Assembly (NCBI GenBank): GCA_022616595.1
Contig: JAKEEL010000126.1
Location: forward strand, 1 to 12,755
From: Methylococcaceae bacterium
Lineage (GTDB): Bacteria > Pseudomonadota > Gammaproteobacteria > Methylococcales > UBA1147
Length of the DNA stretch: 12,755 bases
Direction: 5' to 3'
The position numbers were made by a program, and so were the translations under genes. Each line of letters starts with the position of its first letter. The first letter of the stretch is position 1. The notes under the pieces are model-generated. The model was not told the origin of the DNA, did no database searches, and saw only the letters and a list, made by a program, of their open reading frames with translations. This document shows positions 6,790 to 12,667 of this stretch, piece by piece.

Positions 6790-7296
6790 TTGAACGCCTG
6801 TTCCGGAATAAAACTTGGCATCGTGTCGGGAGTCTTCGGTATTAAGGGATGGATCAAGGTTTATTCCTTTACAGAACCCACCGATAACATTCTCCGCTAT
6901 GGATCGTGGCTTTTGGGGGCGAATGATCAACCGGAAAGATTTTTAGTCGAAGACGGCGGATGGCACGGGAAAACGATTGTCGCAAAACTTCGAGGCATCG
7001 ATACCCGGGACGCGGCCGCCAAGGTCGTCGGCTGCGGGATCTTCGTCGAGCGCGCCGAGTTGCCGGAATTGCCGGAAAACGAATTTTATTGGGCCGATCT
7101 TGTCGGACTGCATGTTTTCAATGAAGATGGCGTTTGTTTCGGCGTTGTGGACAGCCTGATGGAAACCGGAGCGAATGACGTCCTGCTGGTACGCGGGGAT
7201 CGCGAAAGACTGATCCCTTTCGTACACAAGCAAATCGTGAAATCGGTCGATATCAAGAATCGCCGCTTGGTGGTTGTGTGGGACTCTGATTTCTGA
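6790..7296 (+). CDS. rimM: Ribosome maturation factor RimM
   Basis: RimM binds ribosomal protein S19 in the 30S head and helps 16S rRNA processing. The 168-residue product has the N-terminal RimM domain (LGIVSGVFGIKGWIKV, residues ~9-24) and a C-terminal PRC barrel (FYWADLVGLHVF near 98-109, ANDVLLVRGDRERLIPFV, LVVVW). The start is a TTG at 6790. A stop in the same frame at 6748 and the absence of any ATG or GTG between it and the conserved domain leave TTG as the only ordinary start. The nearest Shine-Dalgarno-like bases (AGGA, 6786-6789) abut the start with no spacer, so translation may depend on coupling to rpsP, whose stop is 10 bases upstream. It ends five bases before trmD. Confidence 0.95.
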   Translation: MNACSGIKLGIVSGVFGIKGWIKVYSFTEPTDNILRYGSWLLGANDQPERFLVEDGGWHGKTIVAKLRGIDTRDAAAKVVGCGIFVERAELPELPENEFYWADLVGLHVFNEDGVCFGVVDSLMETGANDVLLVRGDRERLIPFVHKQIVKSVDIKNRRLVVVWDSDF

Positions 7297-7301
7297 AGCG
7301 G

Positions 7302-8060
7302 ATGCGTTTCGACGTCGTCACACTATTTCCGGAAATGATTGCTGAGGCCGCAAGGTACGGTGTGACCGGAAAAGCGATCGAGAGAGGTATCGTTCGACTC
7401 GGGCTTTGGAATCCGAGAGATTTCACGACCGACAAGCGACGCACCGTGGACGATCGGCCTTATGGAGGCGGACCGGGCATGGTCATGATGCTGCAGCCTT
7501 TACGTCAGGCGATCCGGGCTGCCAAAGCCGCAGAACCAGGAATGGTTCGTGTGGCGTATTTAAGCCCCCAGGGTGTAAAGCTGCGTCAAACGGATTTCAT
7601 CGGGTTTTCCAAACAGGAACGGATCCTAATGGTCGCGGGCCGCTATGAAGGCATCGATGAACGCCTGGTGGAAACGGATGTCGATGAAGAATGGTCATTG
7701 GGTGATTATGTAATCAGCGGCGGTGAACTCGCCGCCTTGGTCGTGATCGACGGGGTCACGCGATTGTTGCCGAAGGTATTGGGAGCGGATGAGTCGAGTC
7801 AGCAGGAATCGTTTATGCAGGGTCTGCTCGATCACCCGCATTATACCCGTCCGGATACCATTGAGGGTCAAGCCGTTCCGGAGATACTGCAGAGCGGCGA
7901 TCATGCGGAGATCGAACGTTGGCGGTTGAAGCAATCGCTCGGCCGGACGATGCGCAGGCGCCCGGAGTTACTGGATAAACTTGAATTGAGCGAGGAGCAG
8001 AAAATTCTGCTCAAAGAATTTATTAGTGAACAGAAAACTGTGAAGAGGAATAAACAATGA
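7302..8060 (+). CDS. trmD: tRNA (guanine-N1)-methyltransferase TrmD
   Basis: TrmD uses S-adenosylmethionine to methylate G37 next to the anticodon of tRNAs reading CNN and some other codons, which prevents frameshifting. The 252-residue SPOUT-class protein shows RTVDDRPYGGGPGM (47-60), YLSPQG (86-91), GRYEGIDER (113-121) and WSLGDYVISGGE (131-142), which form the trefoil-knot cofactor site. R154 is present. The C-terminal tRNA-binding domain contains LLDHPHYTRP and RWRLKQSLGRT. One oddity: the position equivalent to E. coli/Haemophilus Asp169, the proposed general base in the usual DSF motif, is Glu (codon GAA at 7806-7808, giving ESF). Numbering aligns without gaps to E. coli from memory. 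The stop overlaps the rplS start (ATGA). Confidence 0.97.
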   Translation: MRFDVVTLFPEMIAEAARYGVTGKAIERGIVRLGLWNPRDFTTDKRRTVDDRPYGGGPGMVMMLQPLRQAIRAAKAAEPGMVRVAYLSPQGVKLRQTDFIGFSKQERILMVAGRYEGIDERLVETDVDEEWSLGDYVISGGELAALVVIDGVTRLLPKVLGADESSQQESFMQGLLDHPHYTRPDTIEGQAVPEILQSGDHAEIERWRLKQSLGRTMRRRPELLDKLELSEEQKILLKEFISEQKTVKRNKQ

Positions 8061-8404
8061 CCGATATCATTCAAGAGTTGGAGAAGGAGCAGACCGCGAA
8101 GGATATCCCTGCGTTCGGACCTGGCGATACCGTGGTGGTCCAGATCAAAGTGAAAGAAGGCGACCGAGAGCGTATACAGGCTTTCGAGGGTATCGTGATC
8201 GGAAAGCGCAACCGCGGCTTGAACTCATCGTTTACGGTCCGGAAAATTTCACACGGGGAGGGCGTCGAACGCGTGTTTCAGACCTACAGTCCGGTCGTCC
8301 AGGAAATCACGGTAAAGCGACGGGGCGCGGTCAGACGCGCGAAACTGTACTATCTTCGCGAGCGTACCGGCAAGGCGGCCCGGATCAAAGAAAAAATCAA
8401 TTGA
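8057..8404 (+). CDS. rplS: 50S ribosomal protein bL19
   Basis: L19 sits at the 30S-50S interface near bridge B8. The 115-residue product matches E. coli in length and carries the family pattern: GDTVVVQIKVKEGDRERIQAFEG, VIGKRNRGLNSSFTVRKIS, GVERVFQTYSP, and the basic C terminus RRGAVRRAKLYYLRERTGKAARIKEK. Its ATG overlaps the trmD stop by four bases, and AAGAGG just upstream gives a good ribosome binding site. It is the last gene of the ribosomal operon; the 186-base gap that follows holds several inverted repeats. Confidence 0.98.
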   Translation: MTDIIQELEKEQTAKDIPAFGPGDTVVVQIKVKEGDRERIQAFEGIVIGKRNRGLNSSFTVRKISHGEGVERVFQTYSPVVQEITVKRRGAVRRAKLYYLRERTGKAARIKEKIN

Positions 8405-8410
8405 GCATCG

Positions 8411-8440
8411 CGGGCAGGGTGGTCTTGTTTAACCTCCCCG
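8411..8440 (+). other. Hairpin just after rplS
   Basis: CGGG (8411-8414) pairs with CCCG (8437-8440) and, after one mismatch, AGG (8416-8418) pairs with CCT (8433-8435), leaving a 14-base loop. It starts seven bases after the rplS stop. No T-run follows, so termination is doubtful; it may protect the mRNA end or cause partial termination. Confidence 0.3.
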
Positions 8441-8527
8441 GTTGGCCGTAGGTCCCGTAGCACACTCGTACTCGCTTGCGCGGTCGGTGGTGTTCGATTA
8501 GCGTATTGGGTCTGCCGGAATCCGCCG

Positions 8528-8556
8528 TGGCCAAGCGCCTGCGTGCGGCTTGGCCA
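8528..8556. repeat. Perfect 9-bp inverted repeat in the rplS-xerD gap
   Basis: TGGCCAAGC (8528-8536) and GCTTGGCCA (8548-8556) are perfect inverted copies around an 11-base G+C-rich spacer. No T-run follows directly. The element lies 35 bases before the xerD ATG. It could be an operator, an attenuator stem or a terminator lacking a U-tract. Transcription from the ribosomal operon into xerD and the lpx genes must pass through it. Confidence 0.5.
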
Positions 8557-8570
8557 GACTATCCCAGTCG

Positions 8571-8589
8571 CATCTAAAGATGGATTTTT
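8571..8589 (+). terminator. Terminator-like stem directly before the xerD start
   Basis: CATCT (8571-8575) and AGATG (8578-8582) can form a small stem (four pairs with a four-base loop, or five with a tight loop), then GA and TTTTT (8585-8589), ending one base before the xerD ATG. The layout is that of a minimal Rho-independent terminator or attenuator, but the stem is very short, and the same bases must hold the xerD ribosome binding site (AGATGGA). Confidence 0.25.
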
Positions 8590-8590
8590 C

Positions 8591-9499
8591 ATGATGTCGA
8601 GCGAAGCCGGGACCGGCCACTCCATTCATCTCATCGAAGCGTTCCAGGATACGCTTTGGCTAGAAAACGGTTTGAGTGAACACACGATCAAGGCCTACGC
8701 ATCCGATCTGGTTCTTTTTTCGAGATGGCTTGATCCCAGATCTCTTCAATCTGCGGGTACCGAGGATATCTCGAAATATCTTGCGCTTAGATTCCGCGAG
8801 GGTTGCAGCGCCCGTTCGGGTGCGAGGCTTTTGTCCAGCTTGCGCAGGTTCTTCGCCCATCTCGTCGAGAAAGGCTTCATGACGGCGAACCCCTGCGCGA
8901 ATATCGATTCGCCGCATACCGGACGCTTGTTGCCGGCATCCTTGAGTGAAGACGATGTCGAAAAATTATTGGCCGCCCCGGATGTTTCGACGACCAATGG
9001 CTACCGGGACCGGACCATGCTCGAACTGCTCTATGCGACCGGCCTGAGGGTCACGGAGCTGGTTACGCTGACCCTTGCGCAGCTGAATTTTCGACAGGGA
9101 GTCGTGCGGGTGGTCGGCAAAGGCAACAAAGATCGTCTGGTCCCGGTCGGCGAAGAAGCATTGTCCTGGCTGCTGAGTTATGTTGAGAATATCCGGCCGG
9201 TCATTCTCGGCGCACGAGTCACCGATTACCTGTTCGTGACCAACCGAGCTTCCGCGATGACGCGCCAGGCATTCTGGCACCGTATTAAACTCCATGCCAA
9301 TGTCGCCGGAATACAGAAACATCTCTCACCGCATACCTTGAGACATGCATTCGCCACCCATCTGCTCAATCACGGCGCGGACCTCAGGGTTGTTCAGTTG
9401 CTGCTGGGACACAGCGATTTGTCCACGACCCAGATTTATACCCATGTCGCGCAGGAACGTTTGAAGGAACTTCACGCAAAATTTCATCCAAGGGGATAA
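8591..9499 (+). CDS. xerD: Site-specific tyrosine recombinase XerD
   Basis: XerD acts with XerC at dif to resolve chromosome dimers at the septum. The 302-residue product has the SAM-like N-terminal core-binding domain (about 15-105, LWLENGLSEHTIKAYASDL) and a catalytic domain with all expected residues: R153 (TGLRVTEL), K177 (GKGNKDRLVP), H248 and R251 (HTLRHAF), H274 (LLGHSD) and nucleophile Y283 (IYTHV). It is closer to XerD than XerC by its RQGVVRVVGKGNK and QAFWHRIK blocks and NHGADLRVVQLLLGHSDLSTTQIYTHVA tail. The start is taken at ATG 8591 (a second ATG follows at 8594); an in-frame GTG at 8543 would add 16 unlike residues and lies in an inverted repeat. Only three bases separate it from lpxA. 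Confidence 0.95.
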   Translation: MMSSEAGTGHSIHLIEAFQDTLWLENGLSEHTIKAYASDLVLFSRWLDPRSLQSAGTEDISKYLALRFREGCSARSGARLLSSLRRFFAHLVEKGFMTANPCANIDSPHTGRLLPASLSEDDVEKLLAAPDVSTTNGYRDRTMLELLYATGLRVTELVTLTLAQLNFRQGVVRVVGKGNKDRLVPVGEEALSWLLSYVENIRPVILGARVTDYLFVTNRASAMTRQAFWHRIKLHANVAGIQKHLSPHTLRHAFATHLLNHGADLRVVQLLLGHSDLSTTQIYTHVAQERLKELHAKFHPRG

Positions 9500-9502
9500 C
9501 GC

Positions 9503-10273
9503 ATGGCCAGGCTGATCCATCCCAGCGCAATCGTTTCGCCGTCCGCTTCGCTCGGGGCCGATGTTGAAGTCGGCCCTTATGCGATTATCGAGGACGATGT
9601 GGAAATCGGAGACGGCTGTCACATCGATGCACACACGGTCATTCGCCCCTTCGTAATCATGGGCAAGGGAAATCGGATACTGCCGAATTCGGTTATTGGC
9701 GGACTCCCGCAGGACACCGGCTTCGATCCGAATCACCGGACCGAAGTACTTATCGGCGACAACAATGTATTCCGGGAGGGGGTCACAGTGAACCGGGCCA
9801 CGACCCCGGGATCCGCGACCCGGATCGGCTCGGATTGCTACTTTATGAACAACAGCCATGTCGCGCACGATTGTGTGGTCGGCGACCGGGTGATTTTTGC
9901 GAGTGATGTGGCAATCGGCGGTTTTGTCGAAATCGGCGACCGCGCGTTCCTGGGAGGGGGGGCCAAGGTCCATCAGTACTGCCGGATTGGAGCCGTGGTG
10001 ATGGTTTCCGGTACCGTCGGCGTCCTGCAAGATGTGATTCCCTACACCATGGCCGGCGACAGCCCGGCGCGCCATTACCGTTTGAACATCGTGGGGCTCA
10101 AACGCGCAGGGGTAAGCGGAGACCGATATAAACTGTTGTCCCAAGCCTTTCGACGGCTGAAAAATCGCGAGACCCTGGATGGACTGCCCGATAGTCCGGA
10201 AATGTCTTATCTCAGAACCTGGATATCGAGCCCATCGAAACGCGGCATCAGTTCTTTTTTGAGCCGTTCCTGA
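9503..10273 (+). CDS. lpxA: LpxA-type acyl-ACP:UDP-GlcNAc (or UDP-GlcNAc3N) acyltransferase
   Basis: LpxA transfers a 3-hydroxyacyl chain from acyl carrier protein to the 3-position of UDP-GlcNAc, the first step of lipid A synthesis. The 256-residue product shows left-handed beta-helix hexapeptide repeats over about 1-185 and a helical C-terminal tail. The catalytic region is intact: H119 and H122 (HVAHD; E. coli H122/H125), H157-Q158 (VHQYC; H160/Q161), G170 (G173, acyl-length ruler), N195 and R201. Three substrate-side positions differ from E. coli in a gap-free local alignment from memory: K76 is G73, H144 is F141 and E200 is V197. With an oxidoreductase gene 14 bases downstream, the enzyme may acylate a 3-amino substrate. 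A divergent paralogue beside a normal LpxA elsewhere is the alternative. AAGGGGA at 9490-9496 is a good ribosome binding site. lpxD and fabZ, usual neighbours, are absent. Confidence 0.9.
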   Translation: MARLIHPSAIVSPSASLGADVEVGPYAIIEDDVEIGDGCHIDAHTVIRPFVIMGKGNRILPNSVIGGLPQDTGFDPNHRTEVLIGDNNVFREGVTVNRATTPGSATRIGSDCYFMNNSHVAHDCVVGDRVIFASDVAIGGFVEIGDRAFLGGGAKVHQYCRIGAVVMVSGTVGVLQDVIPYTMAGDSPARHYRLNIVGLKRAGVSGDRYKLLSQAFRRLKNRETLDGLPDSPEMSYLRTWISSPSKRGISSFLSRS

Positions 10274-10287
10274 TAAAGTCCTCCCGT

Positions 10288-11220
10288 ATGAAAAAACTAA
10301 AAACCGCCGTGGTCGGGACCGGTTACCTCGGTAAATTCCATGCCGAGAAATATGCGCAACTGCCGGATTCGGAGTTGGTGGCCGTCGTGGATATCGATGA
10401 AGCCGCGGCCCGGGAAGTCGCCGCTCGCAATAATACCCGTGCCTGTAAGGATTACCGGGAATTGCTCGGGAAGGTTGATGCGGCCAGTATCGTGGTACCG
10501 ACCAGCCTGCACCACGCGGTTGCCAGGGATTTCCTGAATGCCGGGATTCACGTCCTGATCGAAAAGCCGATCACGGTGACGGTGGATCAAGCCGATGAAC
10601 TGATCGCCATCGCGAGAAACAAAAACCTGGTGCTGCAAGTCGGGCACCTGGAACGCTTCAACGCGGCCTTGCTGCAGCTTGATTTTAGCCGCGACAAACC
10701 TTTGTTCATCGAATCGCATCGCCTGTCTCCCTTCAATCCGCGCGCGAACGATGTGAGTGTCGTGCTCGATTTAATGATTCACGACATCGACATCATCCTG
10801 GATATTGTCGATTCCGAGGTCGATCGGATCGATGCGAGCGGCACGCGGGTATTGACCGACGGGATCGATATCGCGAACGCCAGGATCGTATTCAAAAGTG
10901 GCTGCGTTGCCAATGTTACCGCGAGTCGGGTCAGTATGAAAATTGAGCGGAAGATGCGATTTTTCCGGCCCCAGTCCTATGTTTCGGTCGATTTTCAGAA
11001 CCGCGCCCTGGTGTGTCACAAAATGGGGAACAGGGAAATGTATCCCGGCGTTCCGGAAATCCTGACCGAAAAAACCGAATTCGAAAGCGGCGACGCGCTG
11101 CGCGAGGAAATCCGGCATTTCCTGGGTTGTATCCGTGACAAGCGGGAACCTCTGGTTTCCGGTGAAGCAGGCAGGCGGGCTCTCGCGACGGCGATCGAAA
11201 TTTCCAAGTTGTTGGCGTGA
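10288..11220 (+). CDS. Gfo/Idh/MocA family oxidoreductase, GnnA-like (predicted UDP-GlcNAc 3-dehydrogenase)
   Basis: A 310-residue NAD(P)-dependent sugar dehydrogenase. The N-terminal Rossmann fold has the motif VVGTGYLGKFHAEKY (8-22), an acidic strand end VDID, and the family signature EKP at 92-94 with its conserved lysine. The C-terminal alpha/beta domain carries GHLERFN (119-125) and DLMIHDIDI (161-169), whose histidine and aspartate sit where the catalytic residues of the family do. It lies between lpxA and lpxB, the place occupied by gnnA in Acidithiobacillus ferrooxidans. There GnnA oxidises the 3-OH of UDP-GlcNAc and the aminotransferase GnnB then installs a 3-amino group. No gnnB is seen here. 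Family membership is sure; the substrate is inferred from position only. No strong ribosome binding site precedes its ATG, so coupling to lpxA is likely. Confidence 0.85.
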   Translation: MKKLKTAVVGTGYLGKFHAEKYAQLPDSELVAVVDIDEAAAREVAARNNTRACKDYRELLGKVDAASIVVPTSLHHAVARDFLNAGIHVLIEKPITVTVDQADELIAIARNKNLVLQVGHLERFNAALLQLDFSRDKPLFIESHRLSPFNPRANDVSVVLDLMIHDIDIILDIVDSEVDRIDASGTRVLTDGIDIANARIVFKSGCVANVTASRVSMKIERKMRFFRPQSYVSVDFQNRALVCHKMGNREMYPGVPEILTEKTEFESGDALREEIRHFLGCIRDKREPLVSGEAGRRALATAIEISKLLA

Positions 11221-11245
11221 TCTTCGAATCCAAGCGAATTCCCGG

Positions 11246-12415
11246 GTGAACGATCATCATCCAACTGTGATGCTGGTTGCGGGAGAAGCGTCCGGGGATC
11301 AGCACGCCGCGAAGCTGTTTCTCGAATTGCAAAGGCAGCTTCCGGGCGTCGAAGGTTTCGGCATGGGCGGCGCGAACATGCGGAAAGCCGGGATCGATGT
11401 TCGTTACGATTCGAGCGAAATCGCGGTGATCGGAGTGGACGGCCTGATCAGGCGCTATCCGGCGATCCGAAAGGCGCTCCGGTTCATGCAGAACCTGGTC
11501 TGTGCGGAACGGCCCGATTTACTGATCTGTGTCGATTACAAGGAATTCAATTTCAGGCTCGCGCGCCACGCCAAGGCCTGCGGCGTGAAGGTTTTGTTTT
11601 ATGTGGGTCCCCAATTCTGGGCATGGCGGCCCGGACGGGTCAAAAAATACGGCCGGGTCGTCGATCATATGGCCGTGATTTTCCCGTTCGAAGTTCCCTT
11701 TTACGAAGCCTATCGGATCCCGGTCTCGTTTGTCGGACACCCGCTGGCCGATGCGGTGCATCCATCGATCACGAGGGACGAAGCGCTCGACCGGCTGAAG
11801 TTGGACGGTGCCAAACCGATTGTCGGCATATTGCCGGGCAGCCGCGGCGGCGAGATTAAACGCCTGCTGCCAGTGATGATGCAAGCGGCTGGAAAACTGC
11901 GGGAAAAATTCCCCGGGATCGAGTTCGTGCTGGTTCAGGCCGCGAGCGTCGATGATAGCCAGATTGCGGGGCTGTTGAAGCCTTCGGAGCCCGATTTACG
12001 GATCATCAAAGGAAGCATCTATGATGCGATCCAATGTTGTGATGCGGTGATCACGTCATCCGGAACTGCGACGCTGGAAGTCGCATTGCTCGGCGTCCCG
12101 ATGGTGATCACCTATAAAGTCACGCCGCTCACGTATCTGATCGGGCGATTACTGGTCAATATCCCTTTCATCGGGCTCCCGAATATCATTGCCGGACGAA
12201 AAATCGTCGCAGAACTGATCCAGCACCGCGCCACTCCGGATGCCATCGCAGACGAGGTAGGTAAGATCCTTTCGGATCGGGAATATGCTGCTGAAATGTC
12301 GCGGAAACTTAACCAGGTTAAAGAAAGGCTCGGAGACGGGGGAGGAATCGAAAGGCTCGCGAAGCTGGTGGTCGGGATGTTGAAGGAACCTATGAATGAG
12401 TGTTTAAGAACGTAA
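11246..12415 (+). CDS. lpxB: Lipid-A-disaccharide synthase LpxB
   Basis: LpxB (glycosyltransferase family 19, membrane-associated) joins lipid X to UDP-diacylglucosamine with loss of UDP, forming the beta-1,6 disaccharide of lipid A. The 389-residue product has VAGEASGD (11-18), CVDYKEFNF (95-103; the E. coli counterpart reads IDAPDFN), YVGPQFWAWR (119-128), the nucleotide-site block ILPGSRGGE (195-203), SSGTATLE (271-278) and LPNIIAGR (311-318). The start is assigned to GTG 11246: it gives an N terminus of E. coli-like length before LVAGE, whereas the upstream extension overlaps the oxidoreductase gene in another frame. No clear Shine-Dalgarno sequence is visible. It lies 25 bases after the oxidoreductase and is the last gene before base composition falls. 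The last few residues (EPMNECLRT) look unconserved. Confidence 0.95.
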   Translation: MNDHHPTVMLVAGEASGDQHAAKLFLELQRQLPGVEGFGMGGANMRKAGIDVRYDSSEIAVIGVDGLIRRYPAIRKALRFMQNLVCAERPDLLICVDYKEFNFRLARHAKACGVKVLFYVGPQFWAWRPGRVKKYGRVVDHMAVIFPFEVPFYEAYRIPVSFVGHPLADAVHPSITRDEALDRLKLDGAKPIVGILPGSRGGEIKRLLPVMMQAAGKLREKFPGIEFVLVQAASVDDSQIAGLLKPSEPDLRIIKGSIYDAIQCCDAVITSSGTATLEVALLGVPMVITYKVTPLTYLIGRLLVNIPFIGLPNIIAGRKIVAELIQHRATPDAIADEVGKILSDREYAAEMSRKLNQVKERLGDGGGIERLAKLVVGMLKEPMNECLRT

Positions 12416-12541
12416 TTACTTGTGATAGACGCAACGCTGATTGGTTAAATACCCAATTAATCCAACCGCACTTTCATTTTTTATATCATACGGATGGCAA
12501 AGCCAGCATAGCATGATCTCCGGAAACGTATAACATCCCAT
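12416..12541 (-). CDS. Possible 41-residue cysteine-containing small ORF, unrecognised
   Basis: On the minus strand an ATG at 12541 opens a 41-codon frame ending in TAA at 12416, directly abutting the lpxB stop. The product has cysteines at 3, 12, 15 and 37, with a CWLC pair, and begins MGCYTFPEIMLCWLCHP. An internal ATG at 12514 is preceded by CGGAGA only three bases away and would give 32 residues. The upstream start lies in the loop of the 12527-12557 inverted repeat. I do not recognise it. It may be a gene remnant, a real small protein or chance; the cysteine pair and the absence of low-complexity sequence are the only points in its favour. Confidence 0.2.
   Translation of the reverse strand: MGCYTFPEIMLCWLCHPYDIKNESAVGLIGYLTNQRCVYHK
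12441..12482 (+). terminator. Weak candidate terminator downstream of lpxB
   Basis: TTGGTTAA (12441-12448) pairs with TTAA-T-CCAA (12457-12465) with one bulged T and an eight-base loop. A run of six T lies at 12477-12482, 11 bases after the stem. The distance is too long for a standard terminator, but it is the only stem followed by a T-run after lpxB. Confidence 0.3.
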
Positions 12542-12557
12542 TCTAGGATGTTATACG
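12527..12557. repeat. Perfect 12-bp inverted repeat, 7-bp spacer
   Basis: CGTATAACATCC (12527-12538) and GGATGTTATACG (12546-12557) are exact inverted copies around CATTCTA. It is the longest perfect palindrome I found in the window. It lies in the A+T-rich tail, about 110 bases upstream of the last partial gene. No T-run follows on either strand. It could be an operator, a mobile-element or attachment feature, or an RNA hairpin ending the lpx transcript. The pairing is certain, the role unknown. Confidence 0.65.
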
Positions 12558-12572
12558 GTTAGGAAATCGGAC

Positions 12573-12608
12573 CAAAATCAGAATTTTGTAGTCAGAAAGG
12601 CCTGATTT
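12573..12608. repeat. Overlapping small inverted repeats
   Basis: CAAAAT (12573-12578) pairs with ATTTTG (12583-12588) around CAGA. Alternatively AAATCAG (12575-12581) pairs with CTGATTT (12602-12608). The two foldings exclude each other. They lie between the 12-bp palindrome and the promoter-like site of the last gene. Possibly regulatory, possibly chance in A+T-rich DNA. Confidence 0.3.
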
Positions 12609-12629
12609 ATGGTAGATATGCGGAAACTT

Positions 12630-12635
12630 TATAAT
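12630..12635 (+). promoter_or_regulatory. Promoter -10 box before the last gene
   Basis: A perfect TATAAT lies 32 bases before the ATG at 12668. The -35 region is weak (TTTATG or TTATGG at 12606-12612, 17-18 bases upstream). It suggests the last gene has its own promoter and is not part of the lpx operon. Confidence 0.4.
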
Positions 12636-12667
12636 TATTAGTTGGCCATCCTATGTGAGATCGTGCA

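Noticed and set aside
8400..8520. tRNA-like GTTCGATT in the rplS-xerD gap
   Set aside because: The flanking bases do not form a T-arm, and no acceptor, D or anticodon stems fit around it.
9326..10144. 272-codon minus-strand ORF opposite lpxA and the xerD end
   Set aside because: The plus strand encodes conserved XerD and LpxA motifs; the reverse frame has a histidine-rich, family-less composition typical of antisense in G+C-rich genes.
12527..12557. Possible dif site, because xerD is in the window
   Set aside because: The arms and 7-bp centre do not match the 11-6-11 layout or the inner TTATG/CATAA-type bases of known dif sites.
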